Below are positions 31,540 to 43,072 of a stretch of 64,000 bases of DNA, piece by piece. Under the pieces are notes generated by a model. It was not told the origin of the DNA. It was given only the letters and a program-made list of their open reading frames with translations, and made no database searches. Where the stretch lies: assembly GCA_964006375.1 (NCBI GenBank), contig OZ023265.1, forward strand, positions 160,778,118 to 160,842,117, read 5' to 3'. The position numbers and the translations under genes are program-made. The stretch comes from Tillus elongatus. Its lineage: Eukaryota > Arthropoda > Insecta > Coleoptera > Cleridae. How positions within the stretch are numbered: the stretch's first letter is position 1; every line of letters begins with the position of its first letter.

Positions 31540-33680
31540 TCTTTATTCACCATTTGAGGTACAGTAATCTGTACATATGGTAAGTCATTTACAAAAGTTC
31601 CACACAATACATACAATATAATACCACATACATATAAAAATCAAAACAAACCACACAAAACTGCAAAAGACATGGATGAGCATATGAAGGCCTATGGAGC
31701 ACCCAAAGTCTGTATCAGAACTCCAAAAAAGTAGCACAGAGGCAAGCATGCTACACTCTTTCATCTCGAAGCATACACACCTACCTCCACACGCCAGCAC
31801 ACACACACGCTAACACACTAGCAAGCTAAGCAAATTGCCCAACGCTATATAAACACTTATCGACCAATATATCTCTAATCTTTTATCAAATTGTTTACCG
31901 TCCCTCTCTGTTTTCAGATCCTCAGGCAAGCTGTTGTAAATTAACTTTTCAGTGTACAATGGCGACTTTTTTACATACACGAATGAAAATTCTGACAAAT
32001 GCAATTTATTGCTCTGCCTTCTCTTATAATAATGAATGTCACTGTTTTTTATGTATTTACCAAAATTAGCATGTATGTATTTTAACAGTTTAAATAAATA
32101 AATGCCATACACTGTGACTAACCGATTTGCCTTGAAGGTTTCTCTGCAACTCTGTTGGCTTTAAGTTAAAAATTAACCTGATAATCCTCTTCTGAGATAT
32201 AAAAACTCGATTTATGTCAGCGAATTGACCCCATACCATAACATTATAACTCAGTATGCTATGTACACATGCATAATATACGTTTAAAATAGATTCTCTA
32301 GTTAGCGTACTTCTCAAGTTGAAAAGGTAATAATATGCAGAATTCAGCCTACTGCACACATTCAACATTTTTGTTCTGACCAACACAGTGCCGAATCCAA
32401 GACTGTGTCCAGGAATCTAACCGTTTTACAAGTCAGAATATGCGCAACCTCCCCAGTCAATTGGCAGTGGACAGTTGCCACTCTGTGAGGGCCAGTGAAT
32501 TCCACAAAACCAGTTTTATCCAGATTCACCATAAGGCTATTGGAACGACACCATTTGATAAAAGTATTAAAGGCAGTCGAGATATTAGCTTTTATCTGGT
32601 TCATATCACTGTCTGATATTATAATTGTGTCGTCAGTAAACATAAAAACTTTTCTAGTCGCAATGTGATGCGGCATATCGCATACATTAAAAACAGAAGA
32701 GAACCCAGGACACTGCCCTGAGGAATTCCCACATACACTTCTCTGACCAACTTCCGTCAACATCCACAACCATGTGTCTCTGCCTCATAAATGAGACCAA
32801 CTATCCATTAATATTGCCTCTAATACCCATTCGCTCCATTTAATGGGACAGGTCAAAAAACAAACTCTCCACAAATTCTCTCTTATTAAGACGGTCATAA
32901 ACATATTGCATGAGTTCCACAGTGGCCAGTTCCGTTGATCGCCCCGGTCTAAATCCATATTAAAATGATCAAGATAGTCCAAAACTCTGTTGTACATCAA
33001 TCTTTCAAAGATCTTAGAGAACGGTGATACAACAAAGATAATTCTGTAGTTTCCAACCATGCTTGTGAACCGGAACTCCTCTCGAAGTTTTTAATTATGT
33101 TGGAAACCTGGCCACCTCAACAGAGTGATTCATAATTGCAGCAAGGTTGTCAACAATGTCTTCTGCACAAAACTTTAGCAAGCCAACTGGAACCTCATCT
33201 ACCCAAACTGACTTATTATTTTTAAGTTGACCTATAATAGTATAAACCTCCTGACCCGTTACGAGAGAAAAGAACATACAATTTGGGATCAACACAGAAG
33301 GGCAATCTGAAAAGAAAAAAATTTTTTCGAACATACAGTGATATTACCTGTATAAAAATCAGCGAATGTATTTGCTATCAGTGTTCTGTCTTCGATGGTA
33401 TTTCCATCATCAGTTAGCAAATTTTGAACTCCTTGCCTTCTAGTGCCTGCCTTTCCCGTCTTCATCATTACAATCTTCCACAAGATACTTGTCTTGTTCT
33501 CCGAATTATTAATCACATTCTTGAAGTAACCCTGTCTCTCCCGGCAGATTTTTCGTAAATATTCTTTTCTGTATTCCACATATTTAACAGCAAAGTCAAC
33601 TACACCACTGCAACAATTTACATACTTTCTTAAGAAATTCAAGTATTTCAGAGTGTCGAGCTCCGCCAGCAAGGAGCAAG
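31540..33680 (-). mobile_element. Decayed LINE (CR1/Rex1-like RT)
   Basis: Six successive - frames cover a non-LTR RT: the pre-RT linker (CRERQGYFKNVINNSENKTS), the start of the RT (QLKNNKSVWVDEVPVGLLKF, then NYRIIFVVSPFSKIFERLMYN), palm motifs (LDRGDQ region, then a PQGSVLGPxLF region, then VFMFTDDTIII with FTDD for FADD), the thumb (KTVRFLDTVLDSALCW) and a C-terminal segment (SVYYAC-like NVYYACVHSILSYNVMVWGQ, then HYYKRRQSNKLHL and IYNSLPEDLK). The 3' end near 31540 has AATAAAG and ATA-type repeats on the - strand. Inactive. Confidence 0.8.
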
Positions 33681-34375
33681 AAGCCTGAAAGTCAGTGATG
33701 TTATGACCACATGAGCCTTAAGCCTCATTTTTGGGAATGCCAGTTGGAAGCAAAACATAAACATCTCGTAAAAAACGTCAAAATCCTCCATGAAGACTGG
33801 GAGATTGTGCTGACTCAAATTTTTACTCCTGGAAATTTACGCCTGAGAACATATTTCCACATATTCCACAAGGTCAGGTCAGATCAGTTAACCAGGCTTT
33901 CTACCTGAAAATTTTGAAAAGATTGCACATTAGTTTGCATCGGAAGAGGTTTGATTTGTTGCAGTCGGGGTGACTGTTTTTTCTGCAACGAAAATGCTCC
34001 TGTTCGCATAGCCCTGTCTTTGTGTTAGTGATGGGCGCGTAATACTTATCCGAATACCTTGTATTCGGTACTGTAGAATACCCAAAGTAACAAATACGTA
34101 TTTAAAAAGGTAATCGTTACTTAGTGACCACTTGTGTACTGGCATCCAGCATGTATACTCTGCACACGATTCTAGTATGGTAGTTGTAGACGTACCCAGA
34201 TACCTGATTATCTGATTATGACTGTATGTCTACTTAACGTATTTCCTAATGCGTATTTTATATCCAGTACTGTTGGTACATTTACAGAAATATTGTTTAT
34301 GTTACCTATTTCTATGATTACTGTACATATTTTTTATTTTAATACTTGGCTTACATCATATATGTAAAAAATCTC
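33681..34375. other. Intergenic sequence, no recognised gene
   Basis: A + frame at 33711-33908 (LEAKHKHLVKNVKILHEDW) has no recognised family. At 34027-34110 there is GTGATGGGCGCGTAATAC followed by symmetrical CCGAATACCTTGTATTCGG, which could be an isolated hAT-type terminus, but no partner end was found. Confidence 0.35.
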
Positions 34376-34722
34376 TGGACGCAGCAATTGAGTTATGGTA
34401 GCGTCTTTTCTTTAAAATATTTTTAATAGCAAATGTCTTTCTTTGATGAAAGCAGGCATCAAACTTGGTTGCCTATATAGTACAAACAATGTACCGTATT
34501 TCATCGAAATAAATTTATTGTTTGAAAATATATAAACATTGTTCAAAAGTCTGGATGCAGCAAATGTGTTATGGAAGTGAATTTCCATAAAAATGTTTTT
34601 AATATCAAATGCGAGCAGGCATCAATATGATTATCGGTATAACCTATGTAGTAGAAACAATGTACTATATTTTATCAATATTACTTATGGTTTGAAAATA
34701 TACAAAAATTTTCCGAAAATAA
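34376..34722. repeat. Two tandem units of about 175 bp
   Basis: Both units start CTGGACGCAGCAA or CTGGATGCAGCAA followed by TTATGG and a GTG/GCG-TTTT segment, share GCAGGCATCAA and end GTTTGAAAATATA. The start motif equals the inverted 3' hairpin end of the DINE-like family, so these are probably related truncated units in reverse orientation. Confidence 0.7.
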
Positions 34723-34799
34723 ACTTAAATGTTGGTTTCCCAGCCAACAAAGCTTACGTTAATAGCAAATTGAGTTATTGAAATTTGTAGGATTTAATG

Positions 34800-35657
34800 A
34801 AAATTCGGTAAATTTGCAGATTAGCTCCGGAACGGTTTTCAAAAAATTGTTTTCAGAAATATTACTAGGACCCCACCTGGATGTACAAACCACCAGAAAA
34901 ATTTCTTGTTCACACCCCTCAAGGAAGTTATGGAACTGGGAGTGAAGAGGGGTGCTGGGCGGGGTAGGTAGTAAAAAGGAAATATGAGCAAAAAAGCAAA
35001 GAAAACTGCTTAAAAGCTGTCTATTTGAAGCCATATTCCCATTAAATCCCGCCTACCTCGCACAGCACCCCTATTCGCCCCCAGGTCACGTAACTTTTTT
35101 GGGGGCTATGAACAAGAAGTTTTTCTTATGGTTTATGCAACAAGGGTGGTTGTATGCACACAAGGGGGGCAGGAAAATGCCTACGACGAAGCAGACCCCT
35201 TCCCCACGTTGACTTGCAGTAGGGTTGGGGGTGGCTGCTTCGTCGTGGGGATTTTCCTTTCAGCCTCCCGTGCATACAACCACCCTCGTTGCATAAACCA
35301 CAAGAAAAATTTCCTGTTCATACCCGCCAAGGAAGTTACGGCACCTAGGGGTGCTGTGCGGGGTAGGCAGGTTTTAAGGGGGATATGGCTTCAAGATGTG
35401 AAAAAGACAACTTTCAAGCCCGTTTTATTCGCATTTTCTGCTCATATTTCCTTTTTACTACCTACCTCGCCCAGCACCCCTATTCACTCCTGGTCCCGTA
35501 ACTTCCTTGGGGGGTGTGAACAAGAAATTTTTCTTGGGGTTTGTGGATCCAGGGGGGGCCTAGGCAGGATTCTGAAAACAGTTTTTTGAAAAGCGTTCCG
35601 GAACTAATCTGCAAATTTACCGAAAATTCGCTACCAAAACGCGCTTACTGCGTCCAG
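34800..35657. repeat. 850-bp foldback palindrome
   Basis: The left half (34800-35200) returns as its reverse complement in the right half (35230-35630), centred near 35213. Matching pieces include GGTAAATTTGCAGATTAG, GTAGGTAGTAAAAAGGAAAT, GAAGTTAC, GGTTTATGCAAC and the CGACGAAGCAGACC/GGCTGCTTCGTCG pair at the centre. The right end finishes AAAATTCGCTACC, then ACGCGCTTACTGCGTCC, the DINE-like 3' hairpin. There is no ORF that looks real. Related partial copies lie at 13926-14294 and probably about 57.1-57.6 kb. Confidence 0.8.
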
Positions 35658-35859
35658 ATTTTTTTCTTATAAACGCATCAGATTTCGATAAAAAATGCAA
35701 AAATGCATTAACAAATTTGTTCTACGAAAATTAGCTAATAAAATTATAGACCGTTAAACCATAAACTTCACCAAACCTGCAGATAAATATCCAAAAAAGC
35801 AACAACTTAACTAAACTGACAGCCAAAGCATCAGAGAAAGGGTCTATTTGAAATGAATA

Positions 35860-36318
35860 TTCTGTAAATATTTGAGTAAAATGAAGGGCAATGACGGTTG
35901 AATCTGAAACTTAAGGGTTTGCAGAAGACTTCTTGCAACATTTTGTTTTCACAATCGGTATTTGTTTCACATTCTTTGCCTAAACATTGCCAATTTTGAC
36001 GTTTAATATTGCGAGTTTGACGTTTTGAGGAAAACTCCAAAATTGGTTTCTTTAACTGTCCATAACTTCTTTGTCTTTAAAGCTAGGGATCTAAATTTTG
36101 GTACAGAGTTCACTCTTTATAACACAAACACGCAAATTTGGTTGCCCTTACTTTGTTATTTACGGAGATATGAATTTTTTTTAGAAAGAATACACAAAAT
36201 TTTCCATGAAAACCTGGGCCGGTTTTCCTGGCTAACGAACTTATCCAAGCCACTTACAAAAGGAAGGTACTCACCAAATATGATCAAGATTGGTCCATTA
36301 TTTTTTGAGTTATCGGTC

Positions 36319-36399
<81 letters not shown>

Positions 36400-36412
36400 G
36401 CTCCTCATTAGC
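35860..36412 (-). mobile_element. DINE-like element, long subfamily
   Basis: The segment AATGAAGGGCAATGACGGTT to TTGTTATTTACGGAGATAT, then AAAGGAAGGTACTCACCAAA and TATTTTTTGAGTTATCGG, matches 52795-53250. The part nearest the TA array is the reverse complement of the 22.3/22.98-kb copies. After (TA)n (36324-36395), the terminal palindrome TTAGCGAATT, AAAAAA, AATTCGCTAA closes the element at about 36402-36428. Confidence 0.6.
36324..36395. repeat. (TA)n array in DINE-like element
   Basis: About 72 bp of uninterrupted TA. Confidence 0.97.
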
Positions 36413-36428
36413 GAATTAAAAAAAATTC

Positions 36429-37832
36429 GCTAAAAATTACAAATAAATTTAATTACATTTATATCCAGGTTTTTATAAACGTAAAAAATAATAAAAAAAT
36501 GAATTAGCTTAAAACTCATGATGAATGTTTATACTTGTTCTCAAAGAATAATTATTGAACAGCTTGTAATCGATACAAAAAAATTAAATCTTTTGAAGCA
36601 GGTATGAGTATGTTCTCTTTAATTCGAGGATTTTCACTTTTTTTTTTTTGAGGATTAAAATTTTTTTTAGTGAAATGTAATATAAGTAAAACACCAAAAG
36701 AGCAAGGCAATGCTAATCCGATCGTATTTAAATGTAGGTTTTCCTTTAAAGGAAAGATTAAATACTCTAAATAAAAAGAATGGGACTTTACACATTTCAT
36801 TTATTAGTGTTGTTGAAAAGGGAATTTTCATTGTTAGCATATTGTATTTAATTATTGACTAATCATATGAGTCACTGTTCAGGTGTAGTTTATGGTAAAT
36901 AAGAAATATGTGAAGTATCTACGCCAATTATTAGTCACTGTTCGTGGAAGGGGTAGAACGTAACAGATCTGTATACGGTACTAGTGTAGCAGGCAAATTA
37001 GATACTTGATATTGGTATCGGGTCTATGGAACCTTAAAACCCTTATTGATTAGTTTGTAATGATAGTGGATCCAAAAGTAATGACTACATACGAGTATTG
37101 AAAAAGTAACGACTGTGTGTCAATTTTTGACCAAAATTGGCATGACCCCTCTGCTCTATCCCCCCGACCTTATCCCCTACGACATCCTTTTATTTTGCTG
37201 ATGATGATAAGGTGGAGAAAAAAATTTCGGGAGGCAGCAAGAGCGTTATAATAACGCATTTTCATAAGAGTTGTACACTATTATACGGCATATTACTAAA
37301 ATTAATACTTTAAACTTACACAGATCTTGAAAATCGATTTTAGAGCTCCTAGTACGCGCACACTTGAAGAATTCTTTAGAAAGTGTTATCATCGATATTA
37401 TTATCAAAAAATCTTGTGTTCTAACACCTTTTGAGAAAAATGCCCAAAACTCAATTTTCAATATGAAGCTAAAGAACTAAATTTTGCTATATCTGTAGAT
37501 AGTGTTAGTTTCTTTAAAAGAAACATGTATTACAAATTTCATTAAAGTTATAAAGAAGATTTCCAAAAGGAAACTTAATTCATATTTAGAAAAGTAAAGT
37601 ATCTGCCAAATTATAAACCTAGCAGTTATTTTTCCTTATTAATTGCCAGTATGATTTCGTTTAAGTTAACCTAATTAAACCGTTTTTTTCAATATCAACA
37701 ATAACAAACTTATTTCAGACTGAAAGGTGACAAACTTATTCAGGCGTTTTAAACAAAAATGAGAACTTGTTCAAAACGTATGAAATCTGTGCACTATTGT
37801 TTCCCCAAATGTCAAAATAAAACTCACATTCA
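36429..37832. other. Intergenic, no recognised gene
   Basis: AT-rich. At 37222-37255 a phrase GGCAGCAAGAGCGTTATAA followed by TAACGCATTTTCATAAG resembles the DINE-like 3' hairpin end. Otherwise short frames without family resemblance. Confidence 0.4.
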
Positions 37833-37900
37833 TCGAGCTGGATTCGATGCCGTAACCTTCTGCTTATGAGGCAAGCGCGACGCCTCTCAGCCGTCTAGGC
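37833..37900 (-). other. tRNA-Met-like remnant (pseudo-tRNA or SINE head)
   Basis: On the - strand GCCTAGACGGCTGAGAGG, then GTCGCGCTTGC, CTCATAA (anticodon loop with CAT) GCAGAAGG and GGCATCGAATCC (B-box-like) follow the order of a tRNA with a Met anticodon. The acceptor stem does not pair and the T arm is irregular, so it is not a working tRNA gene. It may be a SINE promoter head or a tRNA pseudogene. Confidence 0.4.
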
Positions 37901-38849
37901 ATAGGTCAACTATTGTTTTGTTTAGATAACATTACACTGGCTTCACACCCGGGATATATTCAAATTATATGTTACAATTAATTACAGAATTAGTAGAATT
38001 ACCGTTGAAACACATCCCACGACTGTTTCAGTCTTATATATGACGTCTTATGTTTAAGTTTATGGATAAAAGAAGCTATTTTAGAACCATTTTTATAGAG
38101 ACTAGGCTTGATTTTGTTTACATTTCTGCTATATATCTATGCTGTGCTAAAACTGTGTTTGGGGGCCGTTGTGTGTGTGTATGTGTGTGTTGCATGACGG
38201 GATGGTTTTCAATGTTTCAATCATCAACCACAGACTTTTATCCTAAAATTTTGCCTCGAATCATAACCACACCCAGTACGGCAAACCTATAGCTAATGGG
38301 GGCCGTTAATAAAGCTACAAATCTAATGTATTTTATTAATTGATTGAACCCCCCAGTTAAATAATAATCACTTGGCAAATTTTTAATTTCATATTGTCTG
38401 TCATTTTCCATAATTGCGGCTGAGATTTCACAATTGTTGGTTCGGGTAGTATATTTTCTGCCTGGTATATATTTAGTTTGGTTACCGATGATGTATGGTT
38501 TATACCTGTTGTAAGAATTATGTACGTGTGGCAGTTAACTACTCTGTCTGTCATGCATTGTACTTTAACCACTAAGTCGTTTCAATGCATATCTTTGGGA
38601 TTTTATTTTTAATTTGGAAAAAACTCTAAATATTGTGTATCAAATCACGTAAAATTCACAACATAGGTTTATTTGCACTAATTATAGCCACGTGTAAAGT
38701 CTCATTCCAGTTACTCTGATACAAAAATATAGCGTTTTCAAAATGTTTTCCCTGATTTTCCACCAGAAAAACTTGTGCATAAGGGCTGATTAACGGAACT
38801 CTGCCTCGGTTTTCGCCCAAACAAGATTTTTGCAAAATGTGGGCGAAGT

Positions 38850-38854
<5 letters not shown>
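37901..38854. other. Intergenic, no recognised gene
   Basis: AT-rich sequence with a short (TG)n tract at about 38171-38190. Nothing recognised. Confidence 0.45.
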
Positions 38855-38931
<77 letters not shown>

Positions 38932-39087
38932 AATGTACATACATATAAAAATTTTAACGGACCGTGGTTTTGGGTTCTAGGGACCAAAATTCGCGCTCAT
39001 CTGAAGAAATTTTTTCAATAGCTTTTCATCGTGGCCTTTCTATTAGCGAATTTTCTTAGTGATATTTTCACTAAGAAAATTCGCTAA
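38855..39087 (-). mobile_element. DINE-like 5' end with perfect 20-bp hairpin
   Basis: After (TA)n (38855-38928) comes the reverse complement of the conserved 5' segment (GGTTTTGGGTTCTAGGGACC, GCGCTCATCTGAAG). The end is TTAGCGAATTTTCTTAGTGA, a 5-base loop, then TCACTAAGAAAATTCGCTAA, a perfect 20-bp stem at 39043-39087. The 3' half of the element is missing beyond the TA array. Confidence 0.65.
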
Positions 39088-40156
39088 AACGACAGATGCT
39101 ATCAAGAATTTAAAAAATGTTACAATAATGGAATAAAAGATTAGACGTGCCAGCGGAGAGTAATTTGAAGGGTTGAGTGTTTAAAAAATAAATAGGTCGG
39201 TTTCTGCTTGTATGTGGGAGTTAGGAAGAGAATGAAAGTTCACAGATAAATGTAAAAATGTATTTTTATTTATTTATTTATTTACAAATCATCTAAGTAC
39301 TTATTTAAGTTAATTTGACACAAATGTACTAAGTAGCACCATTCTACAACATATTTATCTATGTTAAAAAAATATACTTTGGTTCTTTTCTTCACAAATC
39401 TAAAATCAATGATCTACTTTATTATACAAAATATGTAAGTTAAAAATATGATCATCTCATTTTTAGTTTTTTAATAAACTGGAAGATATTCGGAAGCTAT
39501 TTTATTCTACTACATTTAAAACTAACACTGCTATAATATGAAACTCATAATTTAAACGTAAAATTTTGATTTGCATTGTAAACTTCTTTGTTTTATTAAC
39601 ATTATGTCTAAAATTAAAAAAAAAATTGTAATTCTTCATTAAAGCAATTACTTGCTTTCTTAATTTATTACCACCTGTACATCTGATCTCAGGTTTTTTT
39701 ATGACAAACTCATAGTATATATAAATTGTCTAACAGTATGTAAATACAGTTAAAAATATATTTTTCTGAACGTTAACACATTCAGAAAACTTTTAAGAAA
39801 ACAAATATTAACCGATAAATAAAAAATCTGCGTAAAAAATGGAAGACCTTAGAAACAAAACAAACACTGCTGAATTCTTGTAACTCAACTCACAATTTCA
39901 CTTTGCTTCAGATATTTTTACATGTTTAGAGCTAATTTTCACTGTTAAAATTATTCTGATACAATAACATATTCTGTTCTCTTTGATTTACAATTAACTG
40001 AAACAAAATTAAAAGCTCTTTAAAATAACAATTAATTCATAATGTAGCATATTTCACACAGTCTATAAAAACTTTTCAGCATTCTGTTCTTCGCCAGGTA
40101 AGGGCTAAGACTTACAGAAAAGTTCTTACTTCAATTCACACACGAAGCAGTTTTAA
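39088..40156 (-). other. AT-rich stretch, possible 3' UTR
   Basis: Nearly free of recognisable repeats and very AT-rich, with overlapping AATAAA signals on the - strand at about 39266-39290. If the candidate exon at 40157-40229 is real, this would be its 3' UTR. Otherwise nothing is seen. Confidence 0.3.
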
Positions 40157-40229
40157 CTAAGTTCGGCGAACCACATTTGATGAACTGTTTGTGCTGCTAC
40201 AATTTTCAGGATCATTATTTTCAAAGTTC
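40157..40229 (-). CDS. Candidate terminal exon of an unknown gene
   Basis: On the - strand, a TTTATACAG acceptor is followed by an open stretch encoding NFENNDPENCSSTNSSSN and VVRRT, then TAG. The first base belongs to a split codon. A long AT-rich tail with poly(A) signals follows. The composition (Asn/Ser-rich) suits a real C-terminus, but I recognise no family and see no matching upstream exon before the LINE-filled region to the right. Confidence 0.3.
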
Positions 40230-40412
40230 CTGTATAAAATAAATTTAAAGCATAGTCTACAGGGTTGTGTTTAATTTTTATACTCTTCAAACATATAGGA
40301 TATTATTCATATTCGTACAATATACTAAAAGAGTTATATCCACTACAGTATATCCGGTTATAAAACAGAGTGTTCCATACATAATATCAGATTACTATCA
40401 TTGACAAGCATA
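40230..40412. other. No recognised feature
   Basis: AT-rich; would be intron if the candidate exon on its left is real. Confidence 0.35.
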
Positions 40413-40480
40413 TAGGTTATGTTGTGAGTGGGCCATTACAGTCCCTTCACTGCGACCTTAAGTTATATGACAAGCAAATA
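40413..40480 (-). repeat. Solitary 3' end of the R1/Loa-like family
   Basis: TAGGTTATGTTGTGAGTGGG, then CCATTACAGTCCCTTCACTG and CGACCTTAAG parallel the 3' UTR at 602-670 (TAGGTTTGTATGTGAGTGG, TCCCTCCACCGCGACC). No RNase H follows, so it is either a severely 5'-truncated LINE or a SINE sharing the LINE tail. Confidence 0.6.
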
Positions 40481-40799
40481 AGCAGGTGCAACTAATCTTA
40501 CTGTTGCCGCATACTAAAGATAAGAAAGAGTATTAGCTAGATGAAACCAAATGTTGGCACAGCATTGCCGTATTGAGATGTTTGTTGTGTTTGTATGCTA
40601 CTGTATTTGGTAACCTTAATGCATGGAAGGGGATATTAAGATAGTTCGCTGCTATAGTCTGGCAACAGTCTTGCACAGGATTTCAATCTTCACATGTAAC
40701 GTGTACACGTCACACATTTATATTCCATTTTTAATTCAGTTAGCTTCTAAAGTTTGTTAAACAATGGAGCCCATATTTACATACATACAATGTTAATAA

Positions 40800-40985
40800 A
40801 AAATTAGTCTGACAACATTTATCAAGGGCTTTAAGACTCTTCTAGAGCTGCACACAGTCATCCACACTCAAAACACCTGCATACATGAAAAAGGAACATG
40901 TAAGACATGTTTAACAGGGTTCATAAATATACTAAACAGTAGTGGACCAAGTATGGAACCCTGCGGTACTCCCGATGTTATGTTA
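40800..40985 (-). pseudogene. LINE RT fragment
   Basis: The - frame reads TSGVPQGSILGPLLFSIFMN, the RT motif upstream of the FADD box, followed by PVKHVLHVPFS and then decays. It is about 180 bp with no other RT motifs. It is oriented opposite to the LINE that starts just to the right. Confidence 0.7.
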
Positions 40986-42798
40986 TAGATGTTAGATTTG
41001 AAGCCCCAGACCTCAACAAACCTGTCACTGTCGGAAATTATAGTTCAGGAGACCAACGAGATCTAAATGCACTAAAATTGAAAAGTCTGAAACTTAGAAA
41101 TGTCAAATCAGGATGCAGTAGTTCAAATGTCCTGGAGCTATCAGAAATGATTCAGCAGTATTCATTTCGCCAGAATTATTACCTGGCGCAAAGGAGATTC
41201 CCAATTTGCCTAATGAGGAAAGATGTGTTGAGTGTTCATGTGTTTATATTACTGATTTAGATTTAATTGTATTGAATGTGTATAGGTCGCCCGCGGGTCA
41301 CTTTGGCGTTTATTTTTTTTTGGGGCGCTATTGAGGACGCTTTGCGGACCTTGTGAATTCATCACAAGAATGCCACCTTAACTGGTGACTTAAATGTGCA
41401 TTTCGCTACCGTGGAGCCAAACACTATTGCACTGTGTGATATTTTGTCGAGCTTTGGTTTGCAGCAGAAAATACACGAGTCAACCAGGTTGAGCTCTTGC
41501 CTTGATAATATTTTTACTAGCACACATACGGGAGTGATTTCTTCTGGTTCTGTCGACCTTAATATGTCGGATCATCTTGGCCAGACCATAGAGCTCTCAG
41601 TACAGAATAACTCACAAAGAGGATTATCTCGCTCAAGCAGAGTATGTCGCCCAATAACACAGAGGGGACTGTGTGAGTTTTTTGCGCCGATATCAGAGTT
41701 TTCATGGGACTTTGCACAGGATGAAAGTGCTAACATTAACAGCAAATTTGAAGAGTTTATGCATGTTTTACAGCGGGCGTACTTAACTGCATTTCCAGAG
41801 AAGAAATATATAGTTCGCTCCTTGGTGATGCTTGTAGGCAGCATCCGGGCCCTGGAAATGAGGCAATATATAAGGAATACAGGAAAATATACCAGAAGGG
41901 TATCTGTAAGGCAAAAGTCAATGCAAATGGTGTATTGATAAGTTCTTCTGGAAACTGTCAAAACAATGTGGAAAGTTATCAACAAACATAGAAGTAATTG
42001 CAGAAGGAGTGACTGTGAGACTAAGATTTCATCTGAACAGTTTAATGAATATTTCCTGAATGTTGTTGATAACATAAGAAGCAAAATTTCCAAGTCAAAT
42101 ATTGACCCCTTGATATACCTACAACGGAATCAAGCATCACACAAGAGCTTCACATTTACTGAGGTGAGCTTTAATACTATATGTGATATTATAGATGAAC
42201 TGAAAAGCAAGAGGGCCAGAGACATTTTTGGCTTGAGCGTGAACATTATTAAGTGTGTTAAGAATGTGTTGATAGTACCACTTACGAAGCTGATAAACCA
42301 GTGTTTCAGGGAGAATATCTTTCCAGACATCCTAAAAGATGCCTTGGTGGTACCACTTTTCAAAAAAGGTAATCCTGATGAAATAGAAAACTACTGACCT
42401 ATATCTTTACTACCAGTTGTGTCAAAAATAATGGGAAAATGCATGGCAAAACAAATGGGAAAATTTTTTGAAGGAAACAACTTGTTCAGTGCATGCCAAT
42501 TTGGTTTCAGACAAAACAAGGGGACTACGCTGGGCATTCTGGACTTGGTCTCCCATATTTTATATGCATACCATAATAACAGATATGATACTGTATTATT
42601 CTGTGACCTAAGTAAGGCCTTTGATTGTGTCTGCCACAGGACTCCTTGCAAAACTTGAGGCTTATAATTTTTGTGCTGATATTGTCGCTCTGGTGCGATC
42701 TTATCTGGAGCATAGACGTCAGTCGGTGCGGTGTGCTGTGGTGACATCGGGGAGGGGTGAGGTTTCTGCAGGGGTCCGTCCTGGGACCCATTTTGTTC

Positions 42799-42801
<3 letters not shown>

Positions 42802-42889
<88 letters not shown>
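42802..42889. repeat. (TA)n array inside LINE RT coding sequence
   Basis: About 88 bp of TA replace the codons normally found between PxLF and NDL of the RT (LFLIYINDL region), so the array seems to have expanded from a short TA run within the codons. It adds no frame-preserving meaning. Confidence 0.95.
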
Positions 42890-43059
42890 CGATCTGCCAA
42901 AGTGTAGCGGCTCTAGCGAGTTCACGCTGTTCACCGATGATACAACGATATCTGTCACTGCTGATAGCCTTGAGGGTTCCTTGGGGGGTCGGTGGCTGCT
43001 CAGGGTGAGGCCAGCCAATGGTTTGCAGCAAATGAACTACTGCTTAACAGAGAAAAGAC

Positions 43060-43072
43060 AAATAGAATGGTG
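43060..43072. repeat. 13-bp target site duplication, left
   Basis: AAATAGAATGGTG occurs here and again at 46615-46627. Removing 43073-46627 joins the flanking LINE coding sequence in frame (NRMV followed by FSMRQLDE), so the duplication marks the PLE insertion. Confidence 0.9.

Larger units (their letters stand above)
41150..43072 (+). mobile_element. LINE family B, 5' part (split by PLE insertion)
   Basis: Endonuclease: SPELLPGAKEIPNLPNEERC, LNVYRSPAGHFGVF, TGDLNVHF (catalytic Asp), CLDNIFTS and MSDHLGQ (catalytic Asp-His). RT: KSKRARDIFGLSVNIIKCVK, VPLFKKGNPDEIENY, then a TGA where PISLL expects an Arg, CQFGFRQNKGTTLGILDLV, LFCDLSKAFDCVCH (first catalytic Asp), a GVPQGS-type motif, then a (TA)n array in the coding sequence, then NDLPKCSGSSEFTLFTDDTT (FTDD for FADD). 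It stops at the 13-bp target duplication of the PLE and resumes at 46628. Multiple frameshifts. Confidence 0.82.

Noticed and set aside
34027..34110. A complete hAT-type MITE
   Set aside because: Only one terminus-like phrase was found. No matching inverted end or target duplication could be identified.
37833..37900. Functional tRNA-Met gene
   Set aside because: The acceptor stem does not pair and the T arm is irregular.
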